From JAUIAI01 sp041396685 (lineage in GTDB: Bacteria > Pseudomonadota > Gammaproteobacteria > Burkholderiales > Burkholderiaceae_E): DNA of 64,000 nt. The position numbers and the translations under genes are program-made. This document shows positions 1-9,110 of the stretch, piece after piece. The stretch lies in contig JAWKYD010000011.1 in assembly GCA_041396685.1 (NCBI GenBank), positions 124,001-188,000 of the forward strand. Reading direction: 5' to 3'. The notes under the pieces are model-generated. The model ran no database searches. It saw only the letters and a list, made by a program, of their open reading frames with translations, and was not told the origin of the DNA. Each line of letters starts with the position of its first letter. Position 1 is the first letter of the stretch.

Positions 1-22
1 GGTCGTGGCAGGGGAGCCGGCC

Positions 23-51
23 CGAGGCATCATCCGACCGACGATGCCTCG
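23..51. repeat. inverted repeat (stem-loop) in the noncoding left edge
   Basis: Positions 23-34 and 40-51 form a 12-base inverted repeat with one mismatch and a 5-base loop. It lies in the 251 bases before the end of the first gene, a stretch in which I see no supported gene. There is no T tract on either side, so it is not a typical intrinsic terminator. It could end transcription of the TRAP operon or belong to a gene outside the window. Confidence 0.3.
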
Positions 52-251
52 ACGACTGAGCGGCGTGTCAGACCCGCCTCGCAGCTACGTGCCAAACTTT
101 AGGGGATCCCGACGCCTGCGAGCCGTTGAAATCGGGCCACTAGGCGCGCCTTTACCTGCGACCAGACCGCAGGGACAGCCGCCATCGGCCGGCCGGTCGG
201 CGAACGGAATCGCCCTTGGGCGGTGTCTCGACGACAATGATCCGATGATGG

Positions 252-2612
252 CTAAGCCGAGCCCGCCACCTGCTCGCGGGGCCGCGGCGTCATCGATGCC
301 GCGCGTGCCTTGGTGGCGTGCCAGAACAAGAGCGCGAAGCTTGCCAAGATCGCCGGCCAGTAGACCATCGGCAGCTTCCAGAGCACACCCACCGCGAGGG
401 CGATGCGCAGCACCATCTCGCCGATGCTCAGGGCGCGACGATCGAAGCGTGACAAAACGCTGGCCAGCAGGTAGAGGCCCAGGGCCACGCGCGCGCACAC
501 CCAGGCCAGCGCAAGCCAGTGCACGCTGCCGTCGTAGCCGGGCAGGTACTTGTGACCGCTGCCAGTCGGGTCCAGTTGGGCCTCGGGAATCAGCAACAAC
601 TCGGGATAGAACGCGAACACGAACGGAATCACGAACATCACGACGCCGCTGCGCACCGCCGACAAGCCGGTGATCATCGGGTCTTCCTTGGTGATCGAGG
701 CGGCCGCGAAAGCCGCGATCGCGACCGGCGGTGTAATCGCGGACGCGACCGCGAAATAGAACACGAACATGTGCGCGGTGAACTCCGCGATCCCGAGACC
801 GACCAACAGCGGCCCCATCAGCAGCGCCACGTTCAGATAGGCCGGCACCGTGGGCATGCCCATGCCGAGAAGAATCGCCAGCAACATGCAGCTCAGCAGC
901 GCAGTGAACACGAACAGACCGCTGCCGCCCATGGACTGAGCGGTCTCGCGCATCCAGTGCACGATATCGTTGGCGATATAACTGGCCAGCCCGGTGAAGT
1001 TCAGCGAGAAATCGATGACCGACACCGCCAGGAACATCAGATACAGGGTCGAAATGACCACGCCGGCGTCGGCGAGCGCCCGCACGATCCTGCCGGGATT
1101 GGCGCGGATGCTCTTATCCATGAAGAACAGCACGGCCAGCAGCGCACTGGCCCACCAGCCGGCCGAGCTCGCGTCGCCGGCGGCCGCCTCGATCAGCGCG
1201 ACCGGCCAGGGCAGCGTCGCCGACACGCAGGCGCCGTTGGCGAACTGCTGATCATAGGCGAACAGGCTGCCGATCAGACCGCAGGAGACGGCCTCCTTGG
1301 GGGTCAGCAAGAGCAGGAGAATGACCAAAATCGGACCGAAGATCATCAACAGGTGAATCTTGTCCTCACGGGTCAAGCGCATGTCGTCCGTAGCCTCACC
1401 CACGGCCTGGATGTTCTGTTTGCGAGCCTGGAACACCACCGACAGGAACAAGGCGCCGAAGTACGCGATCGCCGGGATGATGGCGGCCACGATCACCGAA
1501 CTGTAGGCCACCGCGGTGACCGCCGACAGTACGAACGCCGCCACCCCCATGACCGGCGGCATGATCTGGCCACCTGACGATGCGGCCGCCTCGATGCCGC
1601 CCGCGAACGCCCGTGTGAAGCCACGCTTGAGCATCATCGGGATCGTGAGTACGCCGGTCGACAGCACGTTTACGACGGGGCCGCCCGAGATGGTGCCGAA
1701 CATTGCCGAACTGATGATCGCAGCGTGGGCGGGGCCGCCACGCAGCCGCCGGGTCCACAAGAAAGCGAGTTTGATCAGCGACTGACCGCCGGCCGAGACG
1801 CCGAACAGATTGCCGAGCACGATGTAGGGGAACACCGTGCCCATGAGGATGCTCATGAAGCGCCCGAGGATGCCCTGCCCGCTGTTGACCAGGATATCGC
1901 GCACGTTCGGCAGGCCGTCGACGAGTTGCCGCGGTTCGCCGCCGAGTTTCGTGATCCAGTATTTCGAGATGCCATCGGCACCATAGAAATACCAGATGGC
2001 CACGGTGCCGAGCGTATACAGCGCGATCAGCAGCGAGATCGCCACCAGAGGGAAGCCCCACACCTTGATGTTGTAGACGAGGAAGGTGAGGATGCCCACG
2101 CCCATGATCGCGAACAGCCACAAGCCGGTGGTGTTGATGCAATTGGGATCGTCGATCGTCTGCGGCGGCGGCAGGCCGAGTGCGGTTGCATACTCGCGCT
2201 CGGCAGCGAGCGCCCTGGCGATCAGTTCCTGCCGCTCGCCGGTGATCTGATCGATGATGCACACCGACTCGATCTCGACCAGATAGGTCCAGGCCACCGC
2301 GTAGGCCATCACGATGAACAACACGTCCATGGCGAGGCTGGCGGCCGCGATCAGGCTTCCCTTGTGCTTGAACGCGCGGTAGAACGACTGGCTGAAAACC
2401 ACCACCGTCATCATCAGCACGAAGGCCAGTGGGTTCAGGTACTCGTAGGGGAACTTGCGGATCGTGACCGTCGGGTCGTTGGCCAGCGCGCGTACCCATT
2501 CGTCCAGGCCCGGCAATGTCGGCATGGTGTGTACGAGACCGATGAAAACGATCAGCAGGCCCAGCGCAGACGCGATGCGCATGGGCCAGGGCTTATCTGG
2601 CGAAGTCGTCAT
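252..2612 (-). CDS. TAXI-type TRAP transporter, fused small and large permease
   Basis: 786 residues and very hydrophobic. The first ~230 residues hold several membrane segments (for example around residues 11-29 and 60-80) and resemble a DctQ-like small subunit. The rest is a DctM-like large permease with the family's small-residue-rich stretch (ISGGPVVNVLSTG), followed by GGQIMPPVMG. Such 4TM-12TM fusions are characteristic of TAXI-TRAP systems, which import organic acids using a cation gradient and a periplasmic receptor. The receptor gene lies directly upstream (gap 113 bases). An AGGAC ribosome-binding site precedes the ATG. This is probably the last gene of the operon beginning near 10872. 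The substrate is unknown. Confidence 0.93.
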   Translation of the reverse strand: MTTSPDKPWPMRIASALGLLIVFIGLVHTMPTLPGLDEWVRALANDPTVTIRKFPYEYLNPLAFVLMMTVVVFSQSFYRAFKHKGSLIAAASLAMDVLFIVMAYAVAWTYLVEIESVCIIDQITGERQELIARALAAEREYATALGLPPPQTIDDPNCINTTGLWLFAIMGVGILTFLVYNIKVWGFPLVAISLLIALYTLGTVAIWYFYGADGISKYWITKLGGEPRQLVDGLPNVRDILVNSGQGILGRFMSILMGTVFPYIVLGNLFGVSAGGQSLIKLAFLWTRRLRGGPAHAAIISSAMFGTISGGPVVNVLSTGVLTIPMMLKRGFTRAFAGGIEAAASSGGQIMPPVMGVAAFVLSAVTAVAYSSVIVAAIIPAIAYFGALFLSVVFQARKQNIQAVGEATDDMRLTREDKIHLLMIFGPILVILLLLLTPKEAVSCGLIGSLFAYDQQFANGACVSATLPWPVALIEAAAGDASSAGWWASALLAVLFFMDKSIRANPGRIVRALADAGVVISTLYLMFLAVSVIDFSLNFTGLASYIANDIVHWMRETAQSMGGSGLFVFTALLSCMLLAILLGMGMPTVPAYLNVALLMGPLLVGLGIAEFTAHMFVFYFAVASAITPPVAIAAFAAASITKEDPMITGLSAVRSGVVMFVIPFVFAFYPELLLIPEAQLDPTGSGHKYLPGYDGSVHWLALAWVCARVALGLYLLASVLSRFDRRALSIGEMVLRIALAVGVLWKLPMVYWPAILASFALLFWHATKARAASMTPRPREQVAGSA

Positions 2613-2725
2613 GGTTCGGTCCTGGGCACCTACGCCGCGCAGCGGCGCGCTGATCGGAATGAACGAAAGCCGGCACTCCGGCCGGCTCTCGCAGGATCAC
2701 GGGAACACTGCCCCGACGGCGCGCC

Positions 2726-3775
2726 TTACTTGGCGCAATCGGCGATCTTGTACCCGGCCTCTTCCCAGGCCTGAACCGCACCGGGATGGTACTTGAGTGG
2801 CGATTGGCCACAGAAGCTGGACAGCACCGGATCCATCTCGGCCAAGCCGACGTTGGCCATGATCTTCGAACGCTTCTTGAGCTGGTCGAGCGACTCGATG
2901 TGAGCCTTGGTGATCGACTTGGCGAGCTCGTCAGACATGCTTTTGTTCACGACCTCGGCAAACGCCGAGCCCAGCGCGCGCAGCTTGTTGTCCTCGGAGA
3001 TCAGGGTGAGTTGTTCTTCGGGGAACGGCAGGGCCTCACGTGGCAGCACGATCGGAATGTTGCCCGGCACACTGATGATCTTCTTGGCGAAATCGCTCTC
3101 GAACTTGTCTTTCGGTATCGACAGCACCGTAACCTTGCCGGCCGAGGTCATGGTCACGATCCGCGGATGCGGCCAGGTGGCCGGAAACACGAAGGCATCG
3201 ACCGAGCCGTCGACCAGCGTGGTATCGAGCTGATTCCAGTTCTGTTGCACGCCGTTGTAGTCCTTGCCTTCGTTGAGGCCGGCAGCGATCTGCAGCGTCT
3301 GGCGCGCATTGGTCAGCGCGGCACCGCGCGGCGGACCATTCCAGATGGTCTTGCCGCGCAGGTCATCCCAGGTCGTATAGCCCTTGTTCGAGTAGAAGAA
3401 GGCGTTATAGCCGCCGACGTTGTACGGATAGAGCGCGCGCAGGTTCCCGGCCAGTTCCGCACCCTTTTCCTTACCCAGGGTGGCATACGGACCGACACCG
3501 CGGCTGAGCAGGAAAGGCAGGATCAGCGGCGCCGCCGATATGTCAGACTTGCCTTCGGCGACATTGCGGATCGAGTTGGTCAGCGTCTGGCCGCTGGCGA
3601 CCTGCAGGTTCGCGACCTTGCGCTCACTGAGCACATCGGCCAGATGCAAAATAGTATTGCCCGGAACGCCGTCGTTGTTGGCGGTTTCGGCGGTCAGATT
3701 GACCTGCGCGCTGGCCGCACCGGCCAGCCCCGCCGCCAGCGCAAATGCAATCGCGGATTTTGCGAAATGAAACAT
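2726..3775 (-). CDS. TAXI family TRAP transporter solute-binding receptor
   Basis: 349 residues. A Sec signal peptide is visible (MFHFAKSAIAFALAAGLAG, cleavage probably after ASA near residue 22), followed by a periplasmic binding protein of the TAXI family (motif LTAETANNDG near the mature N-terminus). I chose the ATG at 3775, not the longer frame to 3841, because GGAGGAG sits just upstream and the signal peptide then starts at the N-terminus. It delivers ligand to the fused permease encoded downstream. Upstream, after a 358-base gap, is a CoA ligase, suggesting that the imported compound is an organic acid that is then activated with CoA. That link is inference from position. Confidence 0.93.
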   Translation of the reverse strand: MFHFAKSAIAFALAAGLAGAASAQVNLTAETANNDGVPGNTILHLADVLSERKVANLQVASGQTLTNSIRNVAEGKSDISAAPLILPFLLSRGVGPYATLGKEKGAELAGNLRALYPYNVGGYNAFFYSNKGYTTWDDLRGKTIWNGPPRGAALTNARQTLQIAAGLNEGKDYNGVQQNWNQLDTTLVDGSVDAFVFPATWPHPRIVTMTSAGKVTVLSIPKDKFESDFAKKIISVPGNIPIVLPREALPFPEEQLTLISEDNKLRALGSAFAEVVNKSMSDELAKSITKAHIESLDQLKKRSKIMANVGLAEMDPVLSSFCGQSPLKYHPGAVQAWEEAGYKIADCAK

Positions 3776-4133
3776 GGATTCTCCTCCGTGTGGGGGTTCT
3801 CGTCGACGCCGGAACCCGTTCAGGGCCATATCCTGCCTCAAAACGTGCGATCAGCAAATTCGACGGCGCGTACCGACGGCAATCGTGCTCAAACCAACGA
3901 AGATCATGACCATCGTCCGGCCCAACCAATTGCCGTGGTCGCTGTCGGCGACGATGAATGCGCCGGTTTCACGCGCGAGTTCGGATAATGAATTCCGGAC
4001 GCGCGTCGTCGGCGCCCGCATATTCGTCCTCGGGCATCAGTCGGCGCGCACCCGGATTGCGATCAGGCGCACGTCCATCACACGTGGAACGTCCTGTCGT
4101 TGCGGTGAGCGGAGGACCGACCTGCCCTCGGAT
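3776..4133 (-). other. 358-base gap between CoA ligase and TRAP receptor genes
   Basis: No convincing open frame with a ribosome-binding site is present. The only recognisable element is the receptor's GGAGGAG site at its right-hand start. The gap is long compared with the 0-50-base spacers elsewhere in this gene run, so it may carry a separate promoter for the TRAP genes. I could not identify good -35/-10 boxes or a terminator. Confidence 0.4.
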
Positions 4134-5684
4134 TCACAGCAACCGCGATGCGTGCCCGTGCCAGTAGCGATCCCGTAGCTTGCGCTTGTAAAGCTTGCCC
4201 GTGGGCAGGCGCGGCAATTCGACAGCGAAATCGATCGATCGCGGGCATTTGATGCTGGCCAGGTGTTCGTGGCAATAGGCGATCAGGCGGCGCTCGGTTT
4301 GCTCGTCGGCCGACACGCCCGGCATCAGCTGGACGACCGCCTTGACCTCTTCACCGAGGTCTTCATTCGGCACGCCGAACACGGCGGCGTCGGCCACCTC
4401 GTCGTGGCTGATGAGGAGATCTTCGGCCTCCTGCGGATAGACGTTGACGCCGCCGGAGATGATCATGAAGGTCGATCGGTCGGTCAGGTACAGGAAGCGA
4501 TCGGCGTCCAGATATCCGACGTCGCCGACCGTGCTCATCGTGCCGTCGGGCGAACGGGTTTGTTGCGTGCGCTCGGGATCGTTGAAGTACTCGAAGGGGG
4601 TGGCGGTCTTGAACCAGATCTCGCCCGGGGTGCCCGGCGCGACGGGCTGCATGGCCTCGTCCAGGACATGGATGTCGCCCAACAGCACACGGCCGACCGT
4701 TCCCCGGTGAGCCAGCCACTCCTCGCTGTTGCAGGCGGTGAAGCCCAGGCCCTCGGTGGCGCCGTAGTACTCGTGGATGATCGGGCCCCACCAATCGATC
4801 ATGCGCTCCTTGACCTGCACCGGGCACGGCGCGGCCGCGTGAATCGCCACTTCCAGCGACGACAGATCGTAGCGGCTGCGGATTTCGTCGGGCAGCTTGA
4901 GCATGCGGCTGAACATCGTCGGCACCAGCTGGCTGTGCGTGACCCGGTATTTCTCGATCAGCGACAGATAGGTCTCGGGATCGAAGCGCTCCATGATGAC
5001 CGCGGTGGCACCGCAGCGGATGGTCAGCGCCACGGCCGCCTGCGGCGCCGAATGATAGAGCGGCGCCGGCGACAGATAGATCATGTCCTCGCGGTACTGC
5101 CAGAGTTGGAGCAGAAATTTGTAGAGCGGCAGCGGCTCGGCGGGCGGCTGCTCGGGCAGCGGACGCAGGATGCCCTTGGGCCGACCGGTGGTGCCCGACG
5201 AGTACAGCATCGCGGTGCCCAGCCACTCATCGGCAATCGGTGTATCGGGCATGTCGGCCACCGCGCTCGCGTAGTCGATGAACGGGCCGTCGTCGCCCGT
5301 GCCGTCGACGATCAGGCAGAGTTCCAGCTTAGGGCACGACCTGGCTGCCTGGATGGCAATCTCTCGTTTGGCACGGCTGGTGATCAAGGCCTTGCTCTCG
5401 CTGTTGTTGACGATGTAGGCGAGTTCATCGGCCGTCAGGAACGAGTTGATGCAGGTGATGTAAAGGCCGCTGCGCTCGGCGGCCGCACTGATCTCGAGGC
5501 AGCGGCTATTGTTCTCCATGAACGACGAAAAGTGGTCGAGGCGGTTCAGGCCGTGGCGGCGCAACAGATGCGCCAGACGGTTCGAGCGCTGGTCGAGCTC
5601 TCGGTAGGTCACGGTTTCGCCGGAGCCGGCCATGATGAACGCGGGCTTGTCGGGCTTGGTCGCGGCATGTAGTGCGGGATACAT
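4134..5684 (-). CDS. AMP-dependent acyl-CoA synthetase (ANL superfamily)
   Basis: 516 residues. The phosphate-binding A3 motif YSSGTTGRPKG is at about 161-171, YGATEG follows in the middle, and the C-terminal lid ends with PTGKLYKRKLRD, whose Lys is the usual adenylation lysine. It should activate a carboxylic acid to its acyl-CoA with ATP. The start at 5684 is chosen because GAGGAG precedes it and because residues N-terminal to this Met are an Arg-rich out-of-character extension. It is 25 bases from the enoyl-CoA hydratase gene upstream, clearly the same operon. The substrate is unknown. By context it is the acid imported by the TAXI-TRAP system or an intermediate of this operon. Confidence 0.92.
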   Translation of the reverse strand: MYPALHAATKPDKPAFIMAGSGETVTYRELDQRSNRLAHLLRRHGLNRLDHFSSFMENNSRCLEISAAAERSGLYITCINSFLTADELAYIVNNSESKALITSRAKREIAIQAARSCPKLELCLIVDGTGDDGPFIDYASAVADMPDTPIADEWLGTAMLYSSGTTGRPKGILRPLPEQPPAEPLPLYKFLLQLWQYREDMIYLSPAPLYHSAPQAAVALTIRCGATAVIMERFDPETYLSLIEKYRVTHSQLVPTMFSRMLKLPDEIRSRYDLSSLEVAIHAAAPCPVQVKERMIDWWGPIIHEYYGATEGLGFTACNSEEWLAHRGTVGRVLLGDIHVLDEAMQPVAPGTPGEIWFKTATPFEYFNDPERTQQTRSPDGTMSTVGDVGYLDADRFLYLTDRSTFMIISGGVNVYPQEAEDLLISHDEVADAAVFGVPNEDLGEEVKAVVQLMPGVSADEQTERRLIAYCHEHLASIKCPRSIDFAVELPRLPTGKLYKRKLRDRYWHGHASRLL

Positions 5685-5709
5685 CGATTTCTCCTCGGTG
5701 GAACCGTTC

Positions 5710-6549
5710 TCAGCGGCCCTTGAAACGCGGCGGGCGCTTCTCGTTGAAGGCGCGCACGCCTTCGCGCCTGTCGTCGGTGTCGACCAGATGGTTGTAGGCC
5801 TCGACCTCGAACCGATAGGCGGTGCGTAGCTCCATCTGCCCGCCGTAGCGGACCGACTTCTTGATCTGACGGGTCGACAGCGGCGCATTGCCGGCGATCG
5901 CGGCCGCGGTGTCGATCGCCGCGTCCATCAGCGTCGCGGGCGGATAGACGGCATTGACAAGACCCCACGACAACGCCGTGGCCGCATCGATCGGGCGCCC
6001 GCTCAGCAGCATCTCCTTGGCGCGCCGCTCGCCGATCGCGCGCGGCAGGTTCTGGGTGCCGCCACCGCCCGGCATGATGCCCAGCGTCACCTCGGGCAGC
6101 GCGAGACGGGCACGATCGCTCAGGTAGATGAAATCGCAACAGAGCGCGAATTCGAGCCCGCCCCCATAGGCGTGCCCGTTGACCGCGGCGAGCACCGGCA
6201 GGGGCAGATCGACCAGCGCCCAGTACTGGCGCTCGAACAGCTCGTGCTGAGCCTGCCAGGCGGCGCGCGTCATGTCGTTGCGCTCTTTGAGATCGCCGCC
6301 CGCGCAGAAGACCTTGTCACCGGCGCCGGTGAGAATCAGACAGCGCCATGGCCCGGGATCCGCGGTCAGGCGGCTCCAGAGATCCAGCGCCTCGCGCCCC
6401 ATCGCGGTGTTCAAGGCATTGCCCACCGACGGGCGATCGAGGGTCACGCGCAGCACGTGCGCATGCGGACTGTCGAGGCCGATCGTCTGGTAGTCGGGCA
6501 GCGCCGCAAGCGCCGACTCTGCGTCGTCCGGCCCGGCGGGATCACTCAT
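5710..6549 (-). CDS. enoyl-CoA hydratase/isomerase family protein
   Basis: 279-residue crotonase-fold protein. The oxyanion-hole region is intact (FCAGGDL and GGGLEFALCCD), and both glutamates expected in hydratases are present, one in GGGLEF and one in LPEVTLGIMPGG. It probably hydrates an enoyl-CoA or performs related crotonase chemistry on the product of the neighbouring CoA ligase. The ATG at 6549 overlaps the stop of the nitroreductase gene in an ATGA, giving translational coupling. Compared with the second crotonase in this window (46723-47505), this one keeps the full catalytic pair. Confidence 0.92.
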   Translation of the reverse strand: MSDPAGPDDAESALAALPDYQTIGLDSPHAHVLRVTLDRPSVGNALNTAMGREALDLWSRLTADPGPWRCLILTGAGDKVFCAGGDLKERNDMTRAAWQAQHELFERQYWALVDLPLPVLAAVNGHAYGGGLEFALCCDFIYLSDRARLALPEVTLGIMPGGGGTQNLPRAIGERRAKEMLLSGRPIDAATALSWGLVNAVYPPATLMDAAIDTAAAIAGNAPLSTRQIKKSVRYGGQMELRTAYRFEVEAYNHLVDTDDRREGVRAFNEKRPPRFKGR

Positions 6550-7241
6550 GGCCGGCCTTGGTTGCTTTCGTCGGTCATGAAGGTGACCACTTCGCCCAGC
6601 GGCGCGCGCTCGGCCACCAGGCTGTTGACCGGATGCTCGGGGTTGGCCTTGCCGATCGCCATACCGCAGAACAGCATCTGTTCGCCGGGAAGGCCGATGA
6701 ACTCGCCAACGGTGCGATGAAAACGCGACCAGGCCTCCTGTGGGCAGCTGTCCAGCCCCTCGGCGCGCAACAGCAGCATGATCGTCTGCAGCAGCATGCC
6801 GAGGTCCGACCACTGCGGGGGTCCCATACGACGATCGATGCTGCAGAACAGCGCCATCGGGGCGTCGAAGAACTGATAGTTGCGCGCCACCCAGGCCAGC
6901 CGCCGGGGTTTCTGATCGCGTCCGATGCCCATCTGCGCATACATCTGTTCGCCGAGCTCGTAGCGGCGCTCGCGATACGGCGAATGCAGATTGGACGGAT
7001 AGATGTCGTATTCGGGATCGCCGTCGCCGGCCGGCGAGGTCTCGAGGCGCTCGCGCATCAGCGCCTTGAATTGCGCAAGCGGTGCGCCGGCGAGGACATG
7101 AAGATGCCAGGGCTGGACATTGCCGCCGCTGGGCGCGCGCAGCGCCTTCTCGAGTACCCGGCGGATCACCGCTTCCGGCACGGGATCGGGCAGAAAATCG
7201 CGGATGGACCGGCGCGTGGCGACCGCCTCATCGACATGCAT
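6546..7241 (-). CDS. nitroreductase family flavoprotein
   Basis: 231 residues. It shows the FMN-dependent nitroreductase hallmarks: the N-terminal RRSIRDFLPDPVP (FMN phosphate-binding Arg/Ser), APSGGNVQPWH at about 36-46, and the late GLDSCPQEAW segment. Family members use NAD(P)H to reduce nitro groups, quinones or enones, and some catalyse unrelated flavin reactions. AAGGAG precedes the ATG. It is coupled by ATGA to the enoyl-CoA hydratase gene. In this CoA-catabolic setting it may reduce a conjugated intermediate or an imported nitro compound, but sequence does not decide. Confidence 0.92.
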   Translation of the reverse strand: MHVDEAVATRRSIRDFLPDPVPEAVIRRVLEKALRAPSGGNVQPWHLHVLAGAPLAQFKALMRERLETSPAGDGDPEYDIYPSNLHSPYRERRYELGEQMYAQMGIGRDQKPRRLAWVARNYQFFDAPMALFCSIDRRMGPPQWSDLGMLLQTIMLLLRAEGLDSCPQEAWSRFHRTVGEFIGLPGEQMLFCGMAIGKANPEHPVNSLVAERAPLGEVVTFMTDESNQGRP

Positions 7242-7292
7242 GGTTTTGGTCTCCTTGAGAGTCGACGACTCAAAATGGGCCTTGGCCGAGTT

Positions 7293-8288
7293 TCAGCACA
7301 TCGTGCGAAGCTTTTCGACCAGCACGGCGTCGACGTCACGGGGCCCGCCGTCACCGCGCCGCGAGTGGCGGCGCTCGCCGGGCAGGCGTACGCCATCGAT
7401 CGCTTTCAGCGCGGCGACGAACTGCTCGGTGGCCGCCGCCGGATCGGCGCCTGCGACACGCGCCGGATCGATCGCGAGCAGGAACTGGCCGCCCTGTGGC
7501 GGTCCACCGTCCTTGTTGTCGCGCGTGACCGTCTGGAAGCTGAAGGTCTCGCCAACCATCGGACCGGCCAGCAACTCGACCATCAGCGCGAGCCCGCCGC
7601 CCTTGTATCCACCGAAGGGCAACAAAACGCCGTCGAGAATGCTGGCCGGGTCGGTCGTGGGACGGCCTTGCGCGTCCAGGCCGGTGCCCGGCGGTACGGA
7701 TCGGCCGTCGCGCGCCGCAATGGCCACCTCGCCGCGCGCCATGGATGCGGTCGCCATGTCGAGCACGATCGGCGTTGCGCCGGGCCGGGGCCAGGCAAAA
7801 GCGATCGGGTTGGTACCGAACAGCGGCCGCGTGCCGCCAGCCGGTGCCACCGCCGGCATGTAGGACACGCAGCTGAGCGCGAACAGGCCCTCGCCGGCCA
7901 GCATCTCGACCTCGGGCCAGAGACCGGCAAAATGATGCGAATGCGTGATGGCTGCAAGCGCCAGTCCATGGGTGCGCGCGATGTCGACCATCGCGGGCAC
8001 CACCAGACGGTGGCTGAGCGGCGCGAATCCGTTGCGGCCATGGCAGTGCAGGATCACGCTCGAGCGCGGGCTGAGTTCGGGCTTGGCCTGGCCATCGACC
8101 TTGCCACTCTTGAGCGCGGCCAGATAGCCCGGCAGGCGGAACAGGCCGTGCGCGGAGGCGCCGTCGCGCTCGGCCATCACCAGCACGCGGGCCACCGCCT
8201 CGGCATTGGGCGCATCGGCGCCGGCCGCACGCAGGCAGGCAAGCGCTAACGACTGGATGTCGTCGAGGGTCAGGGAAACGGTGCTCAT
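7293..8288 (-). CDS. LDH2/malate dehydrogenase (YlbC-type) family oxidoreductase
   Basis: 331 residues of the LDH2/MDH2 family, which is distinct from classical Rossmann lactate dehydrogenases. Visible family features are the early SAHGLFRLPGYL, the His-rich ITHSHHFAG, GTNPIAFAWP, and LDMATASMARGEV. The family reduces 2-keto acids or cyclic imines with NAD(P)H, for example ureidoglycolate, 2,3-diketogulonate and delta-1-pyrroline/piperideine-2-carboxylate. The gene sits 30 bases after the SDR gene and 51 bases before the nitroreductase gene. The substrate is unknown. A cyclic-imine role would connect with the aconitase X module 23 kb away, but that is only speculation. Confidence 0.9.
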   Translation of the reverse strand: MSTVSLTLDDIQSLALACLRAAGADAPNAEAVARVLVMAERDGASAHGLFRLPGYLAALKSGKVDGQAKPELSPRSSVILHCHGRNGFAPLSHRLVVPAMVDIARTHGLALAAITHSHHFAGLWPEVEMLAGEGLFALSCVSYMPAVAPAGGTRPLFGTNPIAFAWPRPGATPIVLDMATASMARGEVAIAARDGRSVPPGTGLDAQGRPTTDPASILDGVLLPFGGYKGGGLALMVELLAGPMVGETFSFQTVTRDNKDGGPPQGGQFLLAIDPARVAGADPAAATEQFVAALKAIDGVRLPGERRHSRRGDGGPRDVDAVLVEKLRTMC

Positions 8289-8318
8289 CGGCGGCGGGAA
8301 ATGGTTCGGCGGGCGCGG

Positions 8319-9089
8319 TCAGAGACTCGTCTGACCGCCATCGACGTAGATGCAGGTGCCGGTCATGAACGAGGCCTCGTCGGAGGCGACGAACAGGATG
8401 GCGTTGGCGATCTCGTCCGGCGTTCCGGGGCGTTTCAGCATCGTATCGGATCCGAATTCGGTGATGAACTCGGCCTCGTCTCGTCCCATCGCGGCCACCC
8501 GGCGCCGGTGGAAGTCGGTGAACACGGGGCCCGGCGCGACCGCCATCACACGTATGCCGTCGGCAGCGTGATCATTGGCCAGACCACGGGTCAGGCCCAG
8601 GATGGCGGCCTTGCTGGTGTCGTACTGGATGCAGCGCGGACCCGACACCAGCGAGCGCACCGAAGCGAGGTTGACGATCACACCGCTATGCTGCTCGCGC
8701 ATGTAGGCGACCGCCGGCCGAGCGCAATTGACCATGCCCAGCAGATTGACACCCAGCACCCGGTTCCAGCTCTCGGCGTCGGCCTCGGTGATGTCCTGGT
8801 AATTGCGGATCGCCGCGTTGTTGACGAGGATGTCGAGTCGCCCGTGGCGTTGATGCGCAGCTTGCACGAAGTGCTCGGCCTGCTGCGGATCGCTGATGTC
8901 GGCTTCTTCGAAGTGGCAGGCGGCGCCCTGCGCCTGCAGCGCGCTGGCCAGCGCCTGGCCACGCTCGGCGTCCACGTCACAGAAAACCACGAGTGCGCCT
9001 TCGGCGATGAAGCGACGTACGGTCGCTTCACCGATGCCGCCGACAGCGGCGCCAGTGATGGCTGCGATCTTTCCGTTCAAACGACCCAT
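8319..9089 (-). CDS. SDR family NAD(P)-dependent oxidoreductase
   Basis: 256 residues, a classical short-chain dehydrogenase. The glycine-rich cofactor loop (ITGAAVGGIGEA) is at 11-22, NNAA at 90-93, catalytic Ser143, and Tyr156/Lys160 in YDTSK. FCDVD at 36-40 puts an Asp at the end of beta-2, favouring NAD over NADP. The C-terminal GTCIYVDGGQTSL is typical. An AGGAGG site precedes the ATG. Probably oxidises a hydroxyacyl or hydroxy-acid intermediate. It is 21 bases downstream of the alpha/beta hydrolase gene. Confidence 0.93.
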   Translation of the reverse strand: MGRLNGKIAAITGAAVGGIGEATVRRFIAEGALVVFCDVDAERGQALASALQAQGAACHFEEADISDPQQAEHFVQAAHQRHGRLDILVNNAAIRNYQDITEADAESWNRVLGVNLLGMVNCARPAVAYMREQHSGVIVNLASVRSLVSGPRCIQYDTSKAAILGLTRGLANDHAADGIRVMAVAPGPVFTDFHRRRVAAMGRDEAEFITEFGSDTMLKRPGTPDEIANAILFVASDEASFMTGTCIYVDGGQTSL

Positions 9090-9110
9090 GAGAAAGGCCT
9101 CCTTGGTCAG

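Noticed and set aside
519..1577. 352-codon plus-strand open frame
   Set aside because: It lies antisense to the TRAP permease, and its product is rich in His, Arg and Gln with no fold. Such frames are common in GC-rich DNA.
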